Notes: generated from the sequence alone by a model not told the origin. Positions 9,167 to 18,974 are shown, counted from the stretch's first letter. The stretch: 64,000 bases of DNA from Sedimentisphaerales bacterium (GCA_028281535.1 JANQJS010000019.1:1-64000), one strand, 5' to 3'. Numbers and translations are program-made.

Positions 9167-10210
9167 ATGAATTTCTATAAACAGTTATTAGCTTTAGTAT
9201 GGACCGTGATATTGACATGCTTAATGGCAGGATGTCAGGATCATAAGATTTCATCATCTACGGAGATCAATGATTTTTCGAAGATGGAGCCCGGATGGTC
9301 TAAAGTGTCTGAGGATGTCAAAGATATTTCAGGGTCTCCTGGTCCTTACCGTGTCATCGCAGGTGATGTGTTAGAGTTTACGCTGCCATTTATGGTTGAA
9401 CGTGTTGAAATGGCGGAAGAAAAAAACTCATTTGAGAAACAGAAAGCCTATCATTGTCGAGTGAGCTCAGATGGAACAATTTCCATGCCTCTTTTGGGAC
9501 AGGTTTTTGTTGAAGACTTAAATCTTCCAGACATAGAAGCGTTGTTAATTAAAGCATACCATCCAAAATATTTGGTAGATCGCCCAGCGATCGTTGGCAA
9601 AGTTATAGAATATCAAAAACAGAGTGTGACAATTTTGGGAGCTGTAAAAGAGCCGGGGATTGTCATGTTACAGCATGATGAGATGACGTTGTATTCTGCA
9701 GTGATGAAAGCTGGTGGTATTACTGACAAGGGTGCCATGACGATCGAAGTAACACGCAAGGATAAAGAGAATAAAAGTGAGTCTGTGTTATTGCCCATTC
9801 GTCATAAGAATGTACCGATGGCTAATATTCAGCTGCGTCATGGTGACCATATAGAAGTAAAACCTTTTATACAACAAAGCATTACTGTTACTGGATTGGT
9901 TAATCGGCCCGGTGTTTTTCCTATCGAGCCAGGCATGAAAACGAGTGTTATAGATGCGTTGGCCTATGCGGGTGGTTTAAATACGGTTGCTGATCCACAA
10001 GTGGTTCGCGTCATGAGACAGAATGAGAATGGCGAGTTAATTAATATTAAATTAGGTGTAAAAGAAAAAGAGATAGCCAAAGCTGCAAGTATTCAGTTGC
10101 GATCGGGTGATATCATTACGGTTGATCAGACAGTACGAACACGAACGAGATTGTTTTTATCAGAAATTTTGAAAATTGGAACAGGTATCAATGTAGGGAA
10201 ATCTTACTAG
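9167..10210 (+). CDS. Polysaccharide export lipoprotein (Wza/SLBB family)
   Basis: Outer-membrane polysaccharide export protein. The start is ATG 9167, which gives a lipoprotein signal peptide ending in CLMAGC; a longer upstream frame from 9092 lacks a signal and overlaps the previous gene. The export domain starts with GPYRVIAGDVLEFTLP and contains SSDGTISMPLLGQVFVEDL. Two SLBB-type segments follow (VTILGAVKEPGIVML and ITVTGLVNRPGVFPIEPG). It should form the outer-membrane part of the export channel and work with the Wzz/BY-kinase protein encoded 30 bp downstream. Confidence 0.93.
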   Translation: MNFYKQLLALVWTVILTCLMAGCQDHKISSSTEINDFSKMEPGWSKVSEDVKDISGSPGPYRVIAGDVLEFTLPFMVERVEMAEEKNSFEKQKAYHCRVSSDGTISMPLLGQVFVEDLNLPDIEALLIKAYHPKYLVDRPAIVGKVIEYQKQSVTILGAVKEPGIVMLQHDEMTLYSAVMKAGGITDKGAMTIEVTRKDKENKSESVLLPIRHKNVPMANIQLRHGDHIEVKPFIQQSITVTGLVNRPGVFPIEPGMKTSVIDALAYAGGLNTVADPQVVRVMRQNENGELINIKLGVKEKEIAKAASIQLRSGDIITVDQTVRTRTRLFLSEILKIGTGINVGKSY

Positions 10211-10240
10211 TTTAAGTGAGACGCCTTTAAGAAATAATAT

Positions 10241-12787
10241 ATGACAAACAAGATTCGACCAACAACTCCAATCCAATCGGGTGATTCAAAGAATGAATTA
10301 CACGAGATGGTAGAAATGGTACGCCGGATAATTAAAATTATTTGGCGATGGCGGTGGTGTTTTGTTTTCTCATTGACCATAAGTATCATTGCTGCCTTTA
10401 TCTATCTCAAGACGACCCCTCCAGTGTATCGAAATGTGTCACGGCTTTATGTTGAACGATCAGGCCCCAAAATTATATCTAGAGAAGAAGGGGTTCTCAC
10501 TCAATCCAAGAATTATTTCTATACACAAGCCGAGCTCTTGTTGTCAACTCCTGTGTTGTCTAAAGTTGCCGATGATCCTGCAATTTCTTCTTTAGACATA
10601 TTTAAAGGCAAAGTAGACAAGGTCTCTTTTTTGAAAAAAGGTTTAAGAAGTGGTGTAGGTAAAACCAATGATGTGATTTCATTAGGGTTTGATAGTCATT
10701 ATCCTGAACAAGGGGCTCAGGTTGTAAATGCCATTGTTAATGCTTATGTAAGCTATCATGCTGACCGAAAGCGATCGACATCACAGGAAGTATTGGAGAT
10801 TTTAAAAAATGAAAAACGTCAACGCGAAGCAGAGTTAAATGAAAAACTTCAAAAAATATTGGAGTTTAATCAAAATAATACGGTTTTTGCATTTCAGGAA
10901 GATCGTCAAAATGTGGTATTGCAGAGATTATCGACCCTGTCAGATGCATTAACGAAAATACAATTGGAAAATATTGATAAGAAAACACAATTGGAAACCA
11001 TAAAGTCAATATTGCCAAATCCGGATATGCTGGAAAATTTTATTCGTTCCCCAGAAAGTCAAAAGTACTTAACAAAGTTTAATTCTGAGCAGGCACAACT
11101 TAAAGAAAAATTGAAGCGATTTGAAACCAAATTAAAAACCATGCTTCAATATTTTACACACGAGCATCCGAGTGTGCAAAAGGCTAAAGCACAAATAGCG
11201 GAAACGAATAATGAACTGGATCATCTTGGGTCAAATGTTGCTTCTTACATCGAACAGGAAGTATCGCGTCAATGGCAGACCGTTCAGAAAAAACAAGAGC
11301 AGATTCAAAAATCTTTTGATGCTCAAAAACTCGACTTGCAAGAGCTGAATACTCGTGAAGCCGAGTTGGCTATTTTAAAATCAGAGGCAAACCGTATCGA
11401 CCGGATTAATGGTATTTTAGATGAACGTATTAAAGAGATGAATGTGACGGATGATGTTGGTATATTTAATATTACGATATTGGAAACAGCTAGAAAGCCG
11501 CGAGCTCCGATATCTCCAAATACTTTTCTTGTTTTATTAACGGCGATAATTTGCGGTACAGCAATTGGATCTACTTTGGTGTTTATTATGGAAATGAGCT
11601 TGACTGGACTCTCTCATGCAAAAGATATTTCCGCGGTATTTCAAGTACCTATTTTAGGGATGGTTCCCCGGATGTCTGATCAGAGTTCTATTTCAAGTTG
11701 TGGCCAACAGGTTCGCTTACAGCCAGACGGTATTGCTTCTCAGGGGTATCAAACCATTCGCAACCGCCTGCAGTATTATCAAGCTGATAAAAATGTAAAA
11801 ACGATTTTAATTGCATCTGCTGAGTCTGGTGAAGGTAAGTCTTTATTTGCAAGCAATATTGCTATTTCCTTTGCCAAATCTGGTCAACGTACATTAATAG
11901 TTGATGCCAATTTAAGAAATCCGATGCAGCATGAAGTCTTTTTATTGAATGCCGATCGGGGGTTAACCAGTGTGTTGTCAGGTCAGAATTTATTGTCACG
12001 TGCGATTCAGCAAACCTCCTCTCCATCCTTGGATGTTTTGCCTGCTGGGCCTTTGATAGGAAATCCTTCAGATGTTCTAGGCAGTGATGTTTTTCATGAG
12101 ATCTTATCAACGCTTAGTAAAAGTTATGACCGAGTCATTGTCGATAGTACCGCAATGAATCATGCGGCAGACTCTGCAGCATTGGGTGCTGTCTGTGATG
12201 CGACGTTATTGATCGTCAAGGCAGAAAAAACCACGCGAAAAGCAGGGTTGAAATTAATGGATCGTCTTGAGAGTGTTGGAAGTCATATTCTTGGTGTAGT
12301 TGTTAATGATGTCTTTAGAGATGAAGAAAATTACATTAACCGCTATCAAGGTATGAAGGAAAAATCAAAATCTGCAGAACCAATCGCTGTTCAAGCCCCG
12401 GTGGTTGTGAGTCAGCCAGTTTCTCAACCTGTGCATTTTTCTGATTCACAGCAGCCATTGAGTTTGAAGTTAGATCAAATCAAGGAACCGTTGGTTAAAC
12501 AGATGAATCATGAGAAAGAAGTGATCCAGGATATTCATCAGAAAGTGGATTCGATCAATGATGAGCTTCAAAAAGTATTGCCGTCTGATCAATTAAAAAA
12601 TCTCTTTGCAGCGAGTCAAAAAGAAATAGAAGAAAAGATGGATTCCGCTGGCATGATGAATATGTTGGAAGAAAACCTTAAAATGATTCAAAAAATGATG
12701 GACCATCATGGCATGAATGCTGAGCCTCGTGAGGTTACTCAATCGAAATCTGTTGAACCAGAGATTAAAAAAGACATGTCTGACTAG
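10241..12787 (+). CDS. Wzz-like chain-length protein fused to a BY-kinase (CpsD-like) ATPase domain
   Basis: 848-residue inner-membrane polysaccharide co-polymerase. First helix at about 38-57, periplasmic coiled coil (about 190-400), the PxxP-type KPRAPISP before the second helix at about 428-450, then a cytoplasmic P-loop domain: Walker A SAESGEGKS (526-534), A' motif TLIVDANLRNP, and Walker B-like YDRVIVDST in place of the usual DTPP. It should control polysaccharide chain length and export with the upstream Wza-like protein. Unusually, the roughly 145-residue tail has no tyrosine; instead of a Tyr cluster it has a Gln/Val/Pro linker and a Met-rich coiled coil. It may therefore not autophosphorylate in the usual way. 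Its stop overlaps the convergent transporter gene by 4 bp. Confidence 0.85.
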   Translation: MTNKIRPTTPIQSGDSKNELHEMVEMVRRIIKIIWRWRWCFVFSLTISIIAAFIYLKTTPPVYRNVSRLYVERSGPKIISREEGVLTQSKNYFYTQAELLLSTPVLSKVADDPAISSLDIFKGKVDKVSFLKKGLRSGVGKTNDVISLGFDSHYPEQGAQVVNAIVNAYVSYHADRKRSTSQEVLEILKNEKRQREAELNEKLQKILEFNQNNTVFAFQEDRQNVVLQRLSTLSDALTKIQLENIDKKTQLETIKSILPNPDMLENFIRSPESQKYLTKFNSEQAQLKEKLKRFETKLKTMLQYFTHEHPSVQKAKAQIAETNNELDHLGSNVASYIEQEVSRQWQTVQKKQEQIQKSFDAQKLDLQELNTREAELAILKSEANRIDRINGILDERIKEMNVTDDVGIFNITILETARKPRAPISPNTFLVLLTAIICGTAIGSTLVFIMEMSLTGLSHAKDISAVFQVPILGMVPRMSDQSSISSCGQQVRLQPDGIASQGYQTIRNRLQYYQADKNVKTILIASAESGEGKSLFASNIAISFAKSGQRTLIVDANLRNPMQHEVFLLNADRGLTSVLSGQNLLSRAIQQTSSPSLDVLPAGPLIGNPSDVLGSDVFHEILSTLSKSYDRVIVDSTAMNHAADSAALGAVCDATLLIVKAEKTTRKAGLKLMDRLESVGSHILGVVVNDVFRDEENYINRYQGMKEKSKSAEPIAVQAPVVVSQPVSQPVHFSDSQQPLSLKLDQIKEPLVKQMNHEKEVIQDIHQKVDSINDELQKVLPSDQLKNLFAASQKEIEEKMDSAGMMNMLEENLKMIQKMMDHHGMNAEPREVTQSKSVEPEIKKDMSD

Positions 12788-13650
12788 GCTTTTGATTTCT
12801 GAGGAATGAGGACGATGAGTACGCCGGTAACAAAAAAGATGCAGGCGAAGTAAAAGGATGCATGTGGGATTTCATCAAGCCAAAAATAGGCAAAACTTCC
12901 AGCGAAAATGATTTGTAGTAATGCCATGCTTGCAACGATTTGGCTTCTTAGCTTTTTCATTAAATAATTAATCAGCGAATGTCCGATGACTGTGGGGATG
13001 GTTCCAAGGCCAAGGATAAGCATCAATTCTTTCGTTGAATAAGTTCCCAGTGGTTTTTGTCCTAGGCATAAAGCAAATATAATACAGCAGATGGCTGCAA
13101 AAAAATAGAGCGGTGTAATATATAGAAATATATTTGGAATATCCTGGTTTTTTTTGGCCAATGCGATATAAAAACATGCCAAAAACATTGAGCCAAAACA
13201 AATAGTGTCGCCCCAGAAATTCTCCTGGCTGATACTAAAATCTGCCACGCCTATCCAGACAACACCCATCATCGCAATAAGTGTTCCAAGGATTTCCCTG
13301 CCGGTTGGTTTTTCACGTGTAAGTGCAAAAATAATAAATGGCATTATAATCGGGATAAGATTAACGATAACAGTTGAATTGGCTGCTGGCGTTTTTCGGG
13401 CCCCGGAGATCCAGGAAATAAAATGGAGTGCGAGAAATAACCCGGGCAAAAATGCTTGCCAGACCTGTTTCATTTTAAAAGTGTCGTGATGCTTTTTTTT
13501 CTGATAGAAAAAGATCGGGGCAAGTAATGCAACGGCAACGAGTAGTCGCCATGCCGCGAGCCAGTACATATTTTCACTGCTAAGTTTGATAAATATGACG
13601 GAAATAGAGCAGGAAATCACTGCAACAAGGGCAAGCAGATAATATAGCAT
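12784..13650 (-). CDS. EamA-family (DMT superfamily) transporter
   Basis: 288-residue polytopic protein with about ten hydrophobic helices and two EamA repeats, the second starting around GDTICFGSMFLACFYIALAKK. The LAALHFISWISGARKTPAANS-like segment and the ending LDEIPHASFYFACIFFVTGVL are typical of the RhaT/YdcZ-like metabolite exporters. Substrate cannot be deduced. It lies 43 bp after ispH on the same strand and its end overlaps the convergent kinase gene by 4 bp, so no terminator separates them. Confidence 0.9.
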   Translation of the reverse strand: MLYYLLALVAVISCSISVIFIKLSSENMYWLAAWRLLVAVALLAPIFFYQKKKHHDTFKMKQVWQAFLPGLFLALHFISWISGARKTPAANSTVIVNLIPIIMPFIIFALTREKPTGREILGTLIAMMGVVWIGVADFSISQENFWGDTICFGSMFLACFYIALAKKNQDIPNIFLYITPLYFFAAICCIIFALCLGQKPLGTYSTKELMLILGLGTIPTVIGHSLINYLMKKLRSQIVASMALLQIIFAGSFAYFWLDEIPHASFYFACIFFVTGVLIVLIPQKSKA

Positions 13651-13693
13651 AGGATCGTGACTCCAACCAGGAGTTTATCCCCAGGTGAATCGA

Positions 13694-14614
13694 TTAGGCT
13701 ACTTCAGCAGGTAGCTTAAAAGTCACATTTTCTTTTTTGTAAGTCATTGTGTCAATCGTTGCATTGTCGCGCTCTTGGAAAAATTTGACAACGCCTTGAA
13801 CGACTTTTTCAGGGGTAGATGCCCCAGAGGTAATGCCAACCGTTTCCACATTTTCTAGCCATTCTTCTTTGATATTTTTGTAGCTAGAAATTAAATAGGC
13901 TGGTACTTTTAATTTGGCGGTTTCCACAAGACGATTTGAATTTGAGCTATTTTTTTCACCTGCAACAAACACAAGATCCACCATTTCAGATAGACGTTTT
14001 ACCGCTTCCTGGCGATTGGTTGTCGCATAGCAGATATCATCTTTGGAATTTTTGATATCTGGAAATTTTTTATAAAGTGCTTCAACAATTTGCTTGGTAT
14101 CATCTTTCGATAATGTCGTTTGCGTAATAAAGGCAACCTTGTCTGGATTTTCAACGATGAGATTTTCAACATCTTCAACCGTCCCAACGATGTGCATTGG
14201 GGCATAACCTTGCGTGCCAATGACTTCCTGGTGACCTTCGTGGCCGATTAATATGATTTCGTACCCATCATTGTCGTAGCGAATGGCTTTTTTATGAACT
14301 TTGTCCACCAATGGGCAGGTTGCATCAATGACTTCTAACTGTAAATCTTTTGCTTCCTGATAAACTTGTGGTGAGACGCCATGGGCACTCATGATTAATA
14401 TGCCACCTGAGGGGACATCTGAAATATGATCCACAAAGATGGTGCCATAGTCGTTGATCAGTTCATTGACAACTTGAGCGTTATGGACAATCTCATGATT
14501 GACATGAACTTTCCTACCGGGATATTTTTTGTGTGTCAATTTCACGGCTTCGATGGCCATATGTACGCCAGCACAAAATCCTCTGGGTTCTGCGAGTATG
14601 ACTTTTTTTATCAT
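13694..14614 (-). CDS. ispH: 4-hydroxy-3-methylbut-2-enyl diphosphate reductase
   Basis: Last enzyme of the methylerythritol phosphate pathway, making IPP and DMAPP with an iron-sulfur cluster. The three cluster cysteines are present: Cys14 in RGFCAGV, Cys100 in DATCPLV and Cys195 in CYATTNRQ, together with the conserved His/Glu segments VNHEIVHN and GHEGHQEVIGT. 306 residues is full length. It is followed by the EamA transporter on the same strand; a functional link is not evident. Confidence 0.97.
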   Translation of the reverse strand: MIKKVILAEPRGFCAGVHMAIEAVKLTHKKYPGRKVHVNHEIVHNAQVVNELINDYGTIFVDHISDVPSGGILIMSAHGVSPQVYQEAKDLQLEVIDATCPLVDKVHKKAIRYDNDGYEIILIGHEGHQEVIGTQGYAPMHIVGTVEDVENLIVENPDKVAFITQTTLSKDDTKQIVEALYKKFPDIKNSKDDICYATTNRQEAVKRLSEMVDLVFVAGEKNSSNSNRLVETAKLKVPAYLISSYKNIKEEWLENVETVGITSGASTPEKVVQGVVKFFQERDNATIDTMTYKKENVTFKLPAEVA

Positions 14615-14754
14615 ATAATTTCCTGTAAATTCTTGTCATATAAGAAGCTATTAAAAATCTATCATAAACATATTCTCGCGAACTTTCAAGTGCAATCGTT
14701 GTGAGTTTTCGATATTGTAACTTATTGAAAGACTAGAAGTTGCAGTCTTTGATT

Positions 14755-14783
14755 TTGATGGAAAAGGGCATGGTTGCTATAAT
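14755..14783 (+). promoter_or_regulatory. Sigma-70-type promoter for the ThuA-like gene
   Basis: TTGATG (14755-14760), 17-bp spacer, TATAAT (14778-14783). A start near 14790 would give a leader of about 119 nt before ATG 14909. Confidence 0.7.
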
Positions 14784-14908
14784 AGATAGTCGATATCCGT
14801 GTCATTCTTTGGCGTGTTAGAGATTGTTTTTGTCATCGATTTCGATTACACTAATGCGTCTAAATTTTTGTGTGTTACTTTTTTTATTACTTCACTTGAG
14901 GGTAAACC

Positions 14909-16054
14909 ATGTATCAAAATGTAAAGAAGATTCAGTTATTGATTTTAAGTTGTCTATTTATAGCGTTGACATTTGGTAGTCAAAGCTCATTGCTGGCTGG
15001 GGCGAAAACGCCGATTGTCAAATCAGATAAGAAAGCGGGCATCAAAGCATTGATTATTACTGGTCGAAATAATCACGATTGGTGCCGCACGTCACCAATT
15101 TTAAAACAGATGTTGGAAGATTCCGGTTTATTCTCAGTTGATCTTGTCAAGGTGGAAACTGATGAAGAGACTCGGGCATTTCATATCGACTTCAAGCCTT
15201 ATGATGTTTTGGTTCTGGACTACAATCACTATGTCGGACCAACCGAAATTGAGGAAGAGGAAGAAGAGGAGCATGGTCCCGGCGAAGAGGATGCCGAAGG
15301 GGATGGTGACGGTGAAGGCGAAGGTGAGGAGGAAGAAGAAGGGCATGATGATGAAGGCGAAGGCGAGGAAGATGACGAAGAGTTTGAAGATGATGAAGAC
15401 GATTGGGTAGAGCCTGAAGCTATACAATGGCCAGATGCCACGAAAAAAGCTTTTGTAGAATATGTTAAAAATGGCGGTGGCGTTGTTTCTTATCATGCCG
15501 CGAATAATGCATTTGGTGGTTGGAAAGAATATAATGAAATCATTGGTCTAGGTGGTTGGGGTGGTCGCACAGCGGCATCAGGTCCTTACCTTCGTTGGCG
15601 GGATGGCAAAGTTGTCATTGAGCAGGTGCCTGGTCCTTGTGGCGAACATGGTGAAAAACATGATTTCTTGATGGTGAATCGTAATACCGAACATCCTATT
15701 ACAAAAGGATTGCCTGAAAAATGGATGCATGCATTTGATGAGTTGTATGATCACTTACGTGGTCCTGCTATGAATATTACATTATTATCAACAGCGTTTT
15801 CCAAGGATTCAAATAATGATGAACCAATCCTTTGGACAGTTGATTATGGCAAGGGCCGTTGTTTTCATACCACTTTAGGGCACGTTTGGCTTGGTGAAAA
15901 AGGAGTGCCTGCTCTCGAATGCGTTGGCTTTATCACAACATTTTTACGTGGAACTGAATGGGCTGCGACAGGAAAAGTCACACAGGAAGTACCTAAGGAT
16001 TTTCCAACGGAAGATAAGATTAGTCGTTGGAGTGGATTTAAGCCACCAAAATAG
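14909..16054 (+). CDS. Secreted ThuA-like domain protein with acidic insert
   Basis: Signal peptide (residues 1-31, ending SSLLAGA), then a ThuA/class-I glutamine-amidotransferase-like fold: KALIITGRNNHDWCRTSPIL, VLVLDYNHY, GGGVVSYHAANNAFGGW and a C-terminal GKGRCFHTTLGH. ThuA proteins are linked to sugar oxidation (3-keto sugars) and many planctomycete members are exported beside cytochromes and dehydrogenases, as here. Odd feature: residues 113-167 form an almost pure Glu/Asp/Gly insert inside the fold, between the second and third core strands, coded by GAA/GAG/GAT/GGT repeats. It could bind cations or be a flexible loop. Downstream there is a strong terminator, and the cytochrome gene has its own promoter. 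Confidence 0.88.
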   Translation: MYQNVKKIQLLILSCLFIALTFGSQSSLLAGAKTPIVKSDKKAGIKALIITGRNNHDWCRTSPILKQMLEDSGLFSVDLVKVETDEETRAFHIDFKPYDVLVLDYNHYVGPTEIEEEEEEEHGPGEEDAEGDGDGEGEGEEEEEGHDDEGEGEEDDEEFEDDEDDWVEPEAIQWPDATKKAFVEYVKNGGGVVSYHAANNAFGGWKEYNEIIGLGGWGGRTAASGPYLRWRDGKVVIEQVPGPCGEHGEKHDFLMVNRNTEHPITKGLPEKWMHAFDELYDHLRGPAMNITLLSTAFSKDSNNDEPILWTVDYGKGRCFHTTLGHVWLGEKGVPALECVGFITTFLRGTEWAATGKVTQEVPKDFPTEDKISRWSGFKPPK

Positions 16055-16080
16055 TCATATATATGGTATCAAATGAAATG

Positions 16081-16119
16081 AATGCCAGTCACTACGAAAT
16101 GTAGTGTCTGGCATTTTTT
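16081..16119 (+). terminator. Rho-independent terminator after the ThuA-like gene
   Basis: AATGCCAG and CACTAC (16081-16095) pair with GTAGTG and CTGGCATT (16101-16115), one bulged T on each side, loop GAAAT, then four further T. Confidence 0.88.
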
Positions 16120-16159
16120 AATGGTTGTTATATAAGGCTTTATCGTATTGTATAGCTGC

Positions 16160-16188
16160 TTGTAAAATTGTAGAGAACCGAGTATAAT
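16160..16188 (+). promoter_or_regulatory. Sigma-70-type promoter for the multiheme gene
   Basis: TTGTAA (16160-16165), 17-bp spacer, TATAAT (16183-16188), 69 bp before the start codon. Confidence 0.68.
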
Positions 16189-16256
16189 GTGTATTCGTAC
16201 TAGTTATTTGAATGCTACCCCAATCTCTCCACAAAAAACTAAAGGTGTGACTGAGT

Positions 16257-18974
16257 ATGACAAATGACCCTGCCCCCGCGACGAAACCTAAGTTTGTATA
16301 TCTCATTGTTTGTTTTGTTTTTTTACTAATGCTTGTCACTGCGTTGATAGCTCAAGTGCCATCGTTCATTGGTTGGCTGGAAACAAAAGAGTCTGGTATT
16401 GCACAAAGCTTGGCTGATTCAGAGTTCATCAAATTTTGTGGTCGCTTTCATCCGATGATTTTACATTTTCCTGTGGCACTTCTGACGATATTGCTTTTGT
16501 TTGAAGTGATTGCATTTTTTAGAACCTCCAAAGGGTTTGAGGCGGCGATGTGGATTTTGCTGATTCTGGGTTGGCTCTCAGCGGTTAAGGCGTCTATCTT
16601 CGGCGTTTTTCTTTCCTGGAGCGGTGGTTACGATTCCGAAACGCTGTATTGGCACAAATGGTTAGGTATTGCTGTTGCCATATTGTCCACTATTTTAGTC
16701 GTACCGAAATTAATGTATGGCATAAAAAAGAAGAAAAAGTTTTTGCATACTTATCGAGTACTGTTAGTAGGTTGTGCGGTTTTGATTTCCTTTGCAGGTC
16801 ATTATGGAGCCAATCTGACACATGGTTCAAATTATTTAACGGAATATATGCCTGATTCTATCGCCAATTTATTGGGCATCGAAAAGGGCGCATCAAAAAC
16901 TGTGGTTGCATCCAGTGGTGATTTTGCCAATAACGTTTGGCCCATATTAGAATCACAATGTCTTCAGTGTCATGGTGCGGAAAAGCAAAAAGGTGATTTT
17001 CGCGTTGATTCTTTGGAAGCGTTGTTGTTTGGTGGCGAGAGTATGACTCCCGGGGTTGTCAAAGGCGATGCGATGGCCAGTGAACTCATCCGTCGTGTAC
17101 TTTTGCCAATAGAGCATGATGAAGTGATGCCACCTGAAGGCAAAGGTGTGATGACACCAGAAGATATTATGACGCTGGTGAATTGGGTTAATCGTGGTGC
17201 TCAGTGGGCAGAGGGGACGTCAGTGGCAGAGGCTGTTGAAGAGACTGAAGTCACTGTCACGCAGAAGCCAAGGGTTGAGATTGAATTGCCAGAGGTGGTT
17301 GATTTTGATGTTCATATTATGCCGATCTTGCAAGAGCGATGTATCGAGTGTCATGGTCCTGAAAAACAAAAAGGAAAATTGCGTGTCGATTCGCTTGCTT
17401 GGATTGCCAAAGGTTCTCGAGGCGACCCTGTTGTTATTTCTGGTAATCCAGATGAAAGTTCATTTTACACATTAACTATTTTACCTGAAGATGATCCAGA
17501 TATCATGCCAGCCAAAGGGGATCCGCTGACAAAAGCACAACAAGCATTGATTTACCGTTGGATCGAACAGGGTGTAGACTTTCCTGCTGAAGAACCTGTT
17601 GAGCAAATTCAACCAGAGAAAGAACAAAGTCATAAAAGTGAACCAGCCGCCTCTTCTTTAGCGGCGGTCGCATTTGGTTCTGGACCGAAAAATAGTATTT
17701 CATATGAAAAAGATATCGAGCCTATTTTAAGACAAAATTGTACCCGTTGTCATGGCATTAATCGTCAGGAAAGTGGTTTGCGTTTGGATTCTTTGGAATG
17801 GATTGCCAAAGGGGCAGATGGTGCACCGGTGATTATCTCAGGGAAACCAGAAGAAAGCGAATTGGTTTATTTAATCAATCTTTCACCTGACAATGAACGG
17901 TTTATGCCATATAAAAATGAGCCATTAAGTCGGATGGAAATTGAATTAATTGAAGAGTGGATTCGACAAGGGGTGAAACTACCCAAAGTGGATCCAACCG
18001 AGGTCACTTTAACAGGTGATAAAATTGACTTTAAAAGAGACATCATGCCCATCATGAATAAGCATTGTGTTGAGTGCCATGGTACGGTGAAGCAGAAAGG
18101 CCAGGTTCGTGTTGATTCTTTAGAGTGGATTGCTAAGGGGGCTGACGGTGAACCGATCGCAATATCTGGTCGACCTCAAGATAGTAAGCTTTATACATTA
18201 ACTATTTTGCCTGCGGATCACCCTGATGTGATGCCTGCAAAAGGAGATACCTTAAGCAAAGCTGAAACGGAATTGCTTCGCAAATGGTTATTGCAAGGTG
18301 AAAAAATGTTAGAGGTTGAAGTCCAAAAACCTGAAGTGGCTGATCCCGCCTTGTCTCGGCCTTTAATTCATTTTGCCAATCAAGTGCAGCCGATTTTTAA
18401 TCAAAGTTGTGTGGAATGTCATGGCCCTGATAAGCAATATAGTCAATTGCGATTGGATTCTTTGGAACAATTAAATAAAGGTGCAAATGGAAATTCGGTT
18501 GTTGTCGCTGGCGATGATAAAGCCAGTAAACTGTATGATCTAATTTCTTTGCCATTTGCGCATGATGATTTTATGCCAGCTCAGGGGGATCCTCTCACCG
18601 ATGAAGAAACAGAATTGGTTCGCAGCTGGATTGTCCAGGGGGCGGGTGATGGTGTTCCTATTCATTTTGCCAGCCAGATTCAACCGATTTTTAATCAAAC
18701 TTGTGTCCATTGCCATGGGCCGGAAAAGCAAAAAGGCCAATTGCGATTGGATTCATTTGAATGGCTCAGTAAAGGTGCTGGTGGCAAAGAGGTGGTTGTT
18801 GCTGGAAATCCTGAAAAAAGCTTACTTTATAAATTGGTAACTTTACCATTTGAACATGTTGATTTTATGCCAGCTCGTGGCGAGAAATTGCCTCAAGAGC
18901 AAGCTGATTTATTACGTGACTGGATTGTTCAGGGAGCACGTCAAGTCGATTCAAACCAGGTCTCTAAACATTAA
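16257..18974 (+). CDS. Membrane protein with six tandem planctomycete cytochrome c domains
   Basis: 905 residues. The N-terminus (to about 220) has about five helices, including GRFHPMILHFPVALL, YWHKWLG and GHYGANLTHGSNYLTEYMP; this resembles DUF2231-type membrane modules with conserved histidines. Six PSCyt1-like repeats follow, with heme motifs at residues 235 (CLQCH), 362 (CIECH), 495 (CTRCH), 604 (CVECH), 718 (CVECH) and 816 (CVHCH). Each repeat also has an LRLDS-like strand and a Met-Pro (MPAKGD, MPYKNE, MPAQGD, MPARGE and similar) that may supply the distal Met ligand. It should carry electrons from periplasmic oxidations. Repeats 2-4 share DSLEWIAKG almost exactly, which suggests internal duplication. 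The dehydrogenase gene follows after 23 bp. Confidence 0.9.
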   Translation: MTNDPAPATKPKFVYLIVCFVFLLMLVTALIAQVPSFIGWLETKESGIAQSLADSEFIKFCGRFHPMILHFPVALLTILLLFEVIAFFRTSKGFEAAMWILLILGWLSAVKASIFGVFLSWSGGYDSETLYWHKWLGIAVAILSTILVVPKLMYGIKKKKKFLHTYRVLLVGCAVLISFAGHYGANLTHGSNYLTEYMPDSIANLLGIEKGASKTVVASSGDFANNVWPILESQCLQCHGAEKQKGDFRVDSLEALLFGGESMTPGVVKGDAMASELIRRVLLPIEHDEVMPPEGKGVMTPEDIMTLVNWVNRGAQWAEGTSVAEAVEETEVTVTQKPRVEIELPEVVDFDVHIMPILQERCIECHGPEKQKGKLRVDSLAWIAKGSRGDPVVISGNPDESSFYTLTILPEDDPDIMPAKGDPLTKAQQALIYRWIEQGVDFPAEEPVEQIQPEKEQSHKSEPAASSLAAVAFGSGPKNSISYEKDIEPILRQNCTRCHGINRQESGLRLDSLEWIAKGADGAPVIISGKPEESELVYLINLSPDNERFMPYKNEPLSRMEIELIEEWIRQGVKLPKVDPTEVTLTGDKIDFKRDIMPIMNKHCVECHGTVKQKGQVRVDSLEWIAKGADGEPIAISGRPQDSKLYTLTILPADHPDVMPAKGDTLSKAETELLRKWLLQGEKMLEVEVQKPEVADPALSRPLIHFANQVQPIFNQSCVECHGPDKQYSQLRLDSLEQLNKGANGNSVVVAGDDKASKLYDLISLPFAHDDFMPAQGDPLTDEETELVRSWIVQGAGDGVPIHFASQIQPIFNQTCVHCHGPEKQKGQLRLDSFEWLSKGAGGKEVVVAGNPEKSLLYKLVTLPFEHVDFMPARGEKLPQEQADLLRDWIVQGARQVDSNQVSKH

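Noticed and set aside
15134-15496. Serine-rich and hydrophobic minus-strand frames across the ThuA gene
   Set aside because: They are the antisense of the acidic insert (Glu/Asp codons read backward give Ser and Phe).
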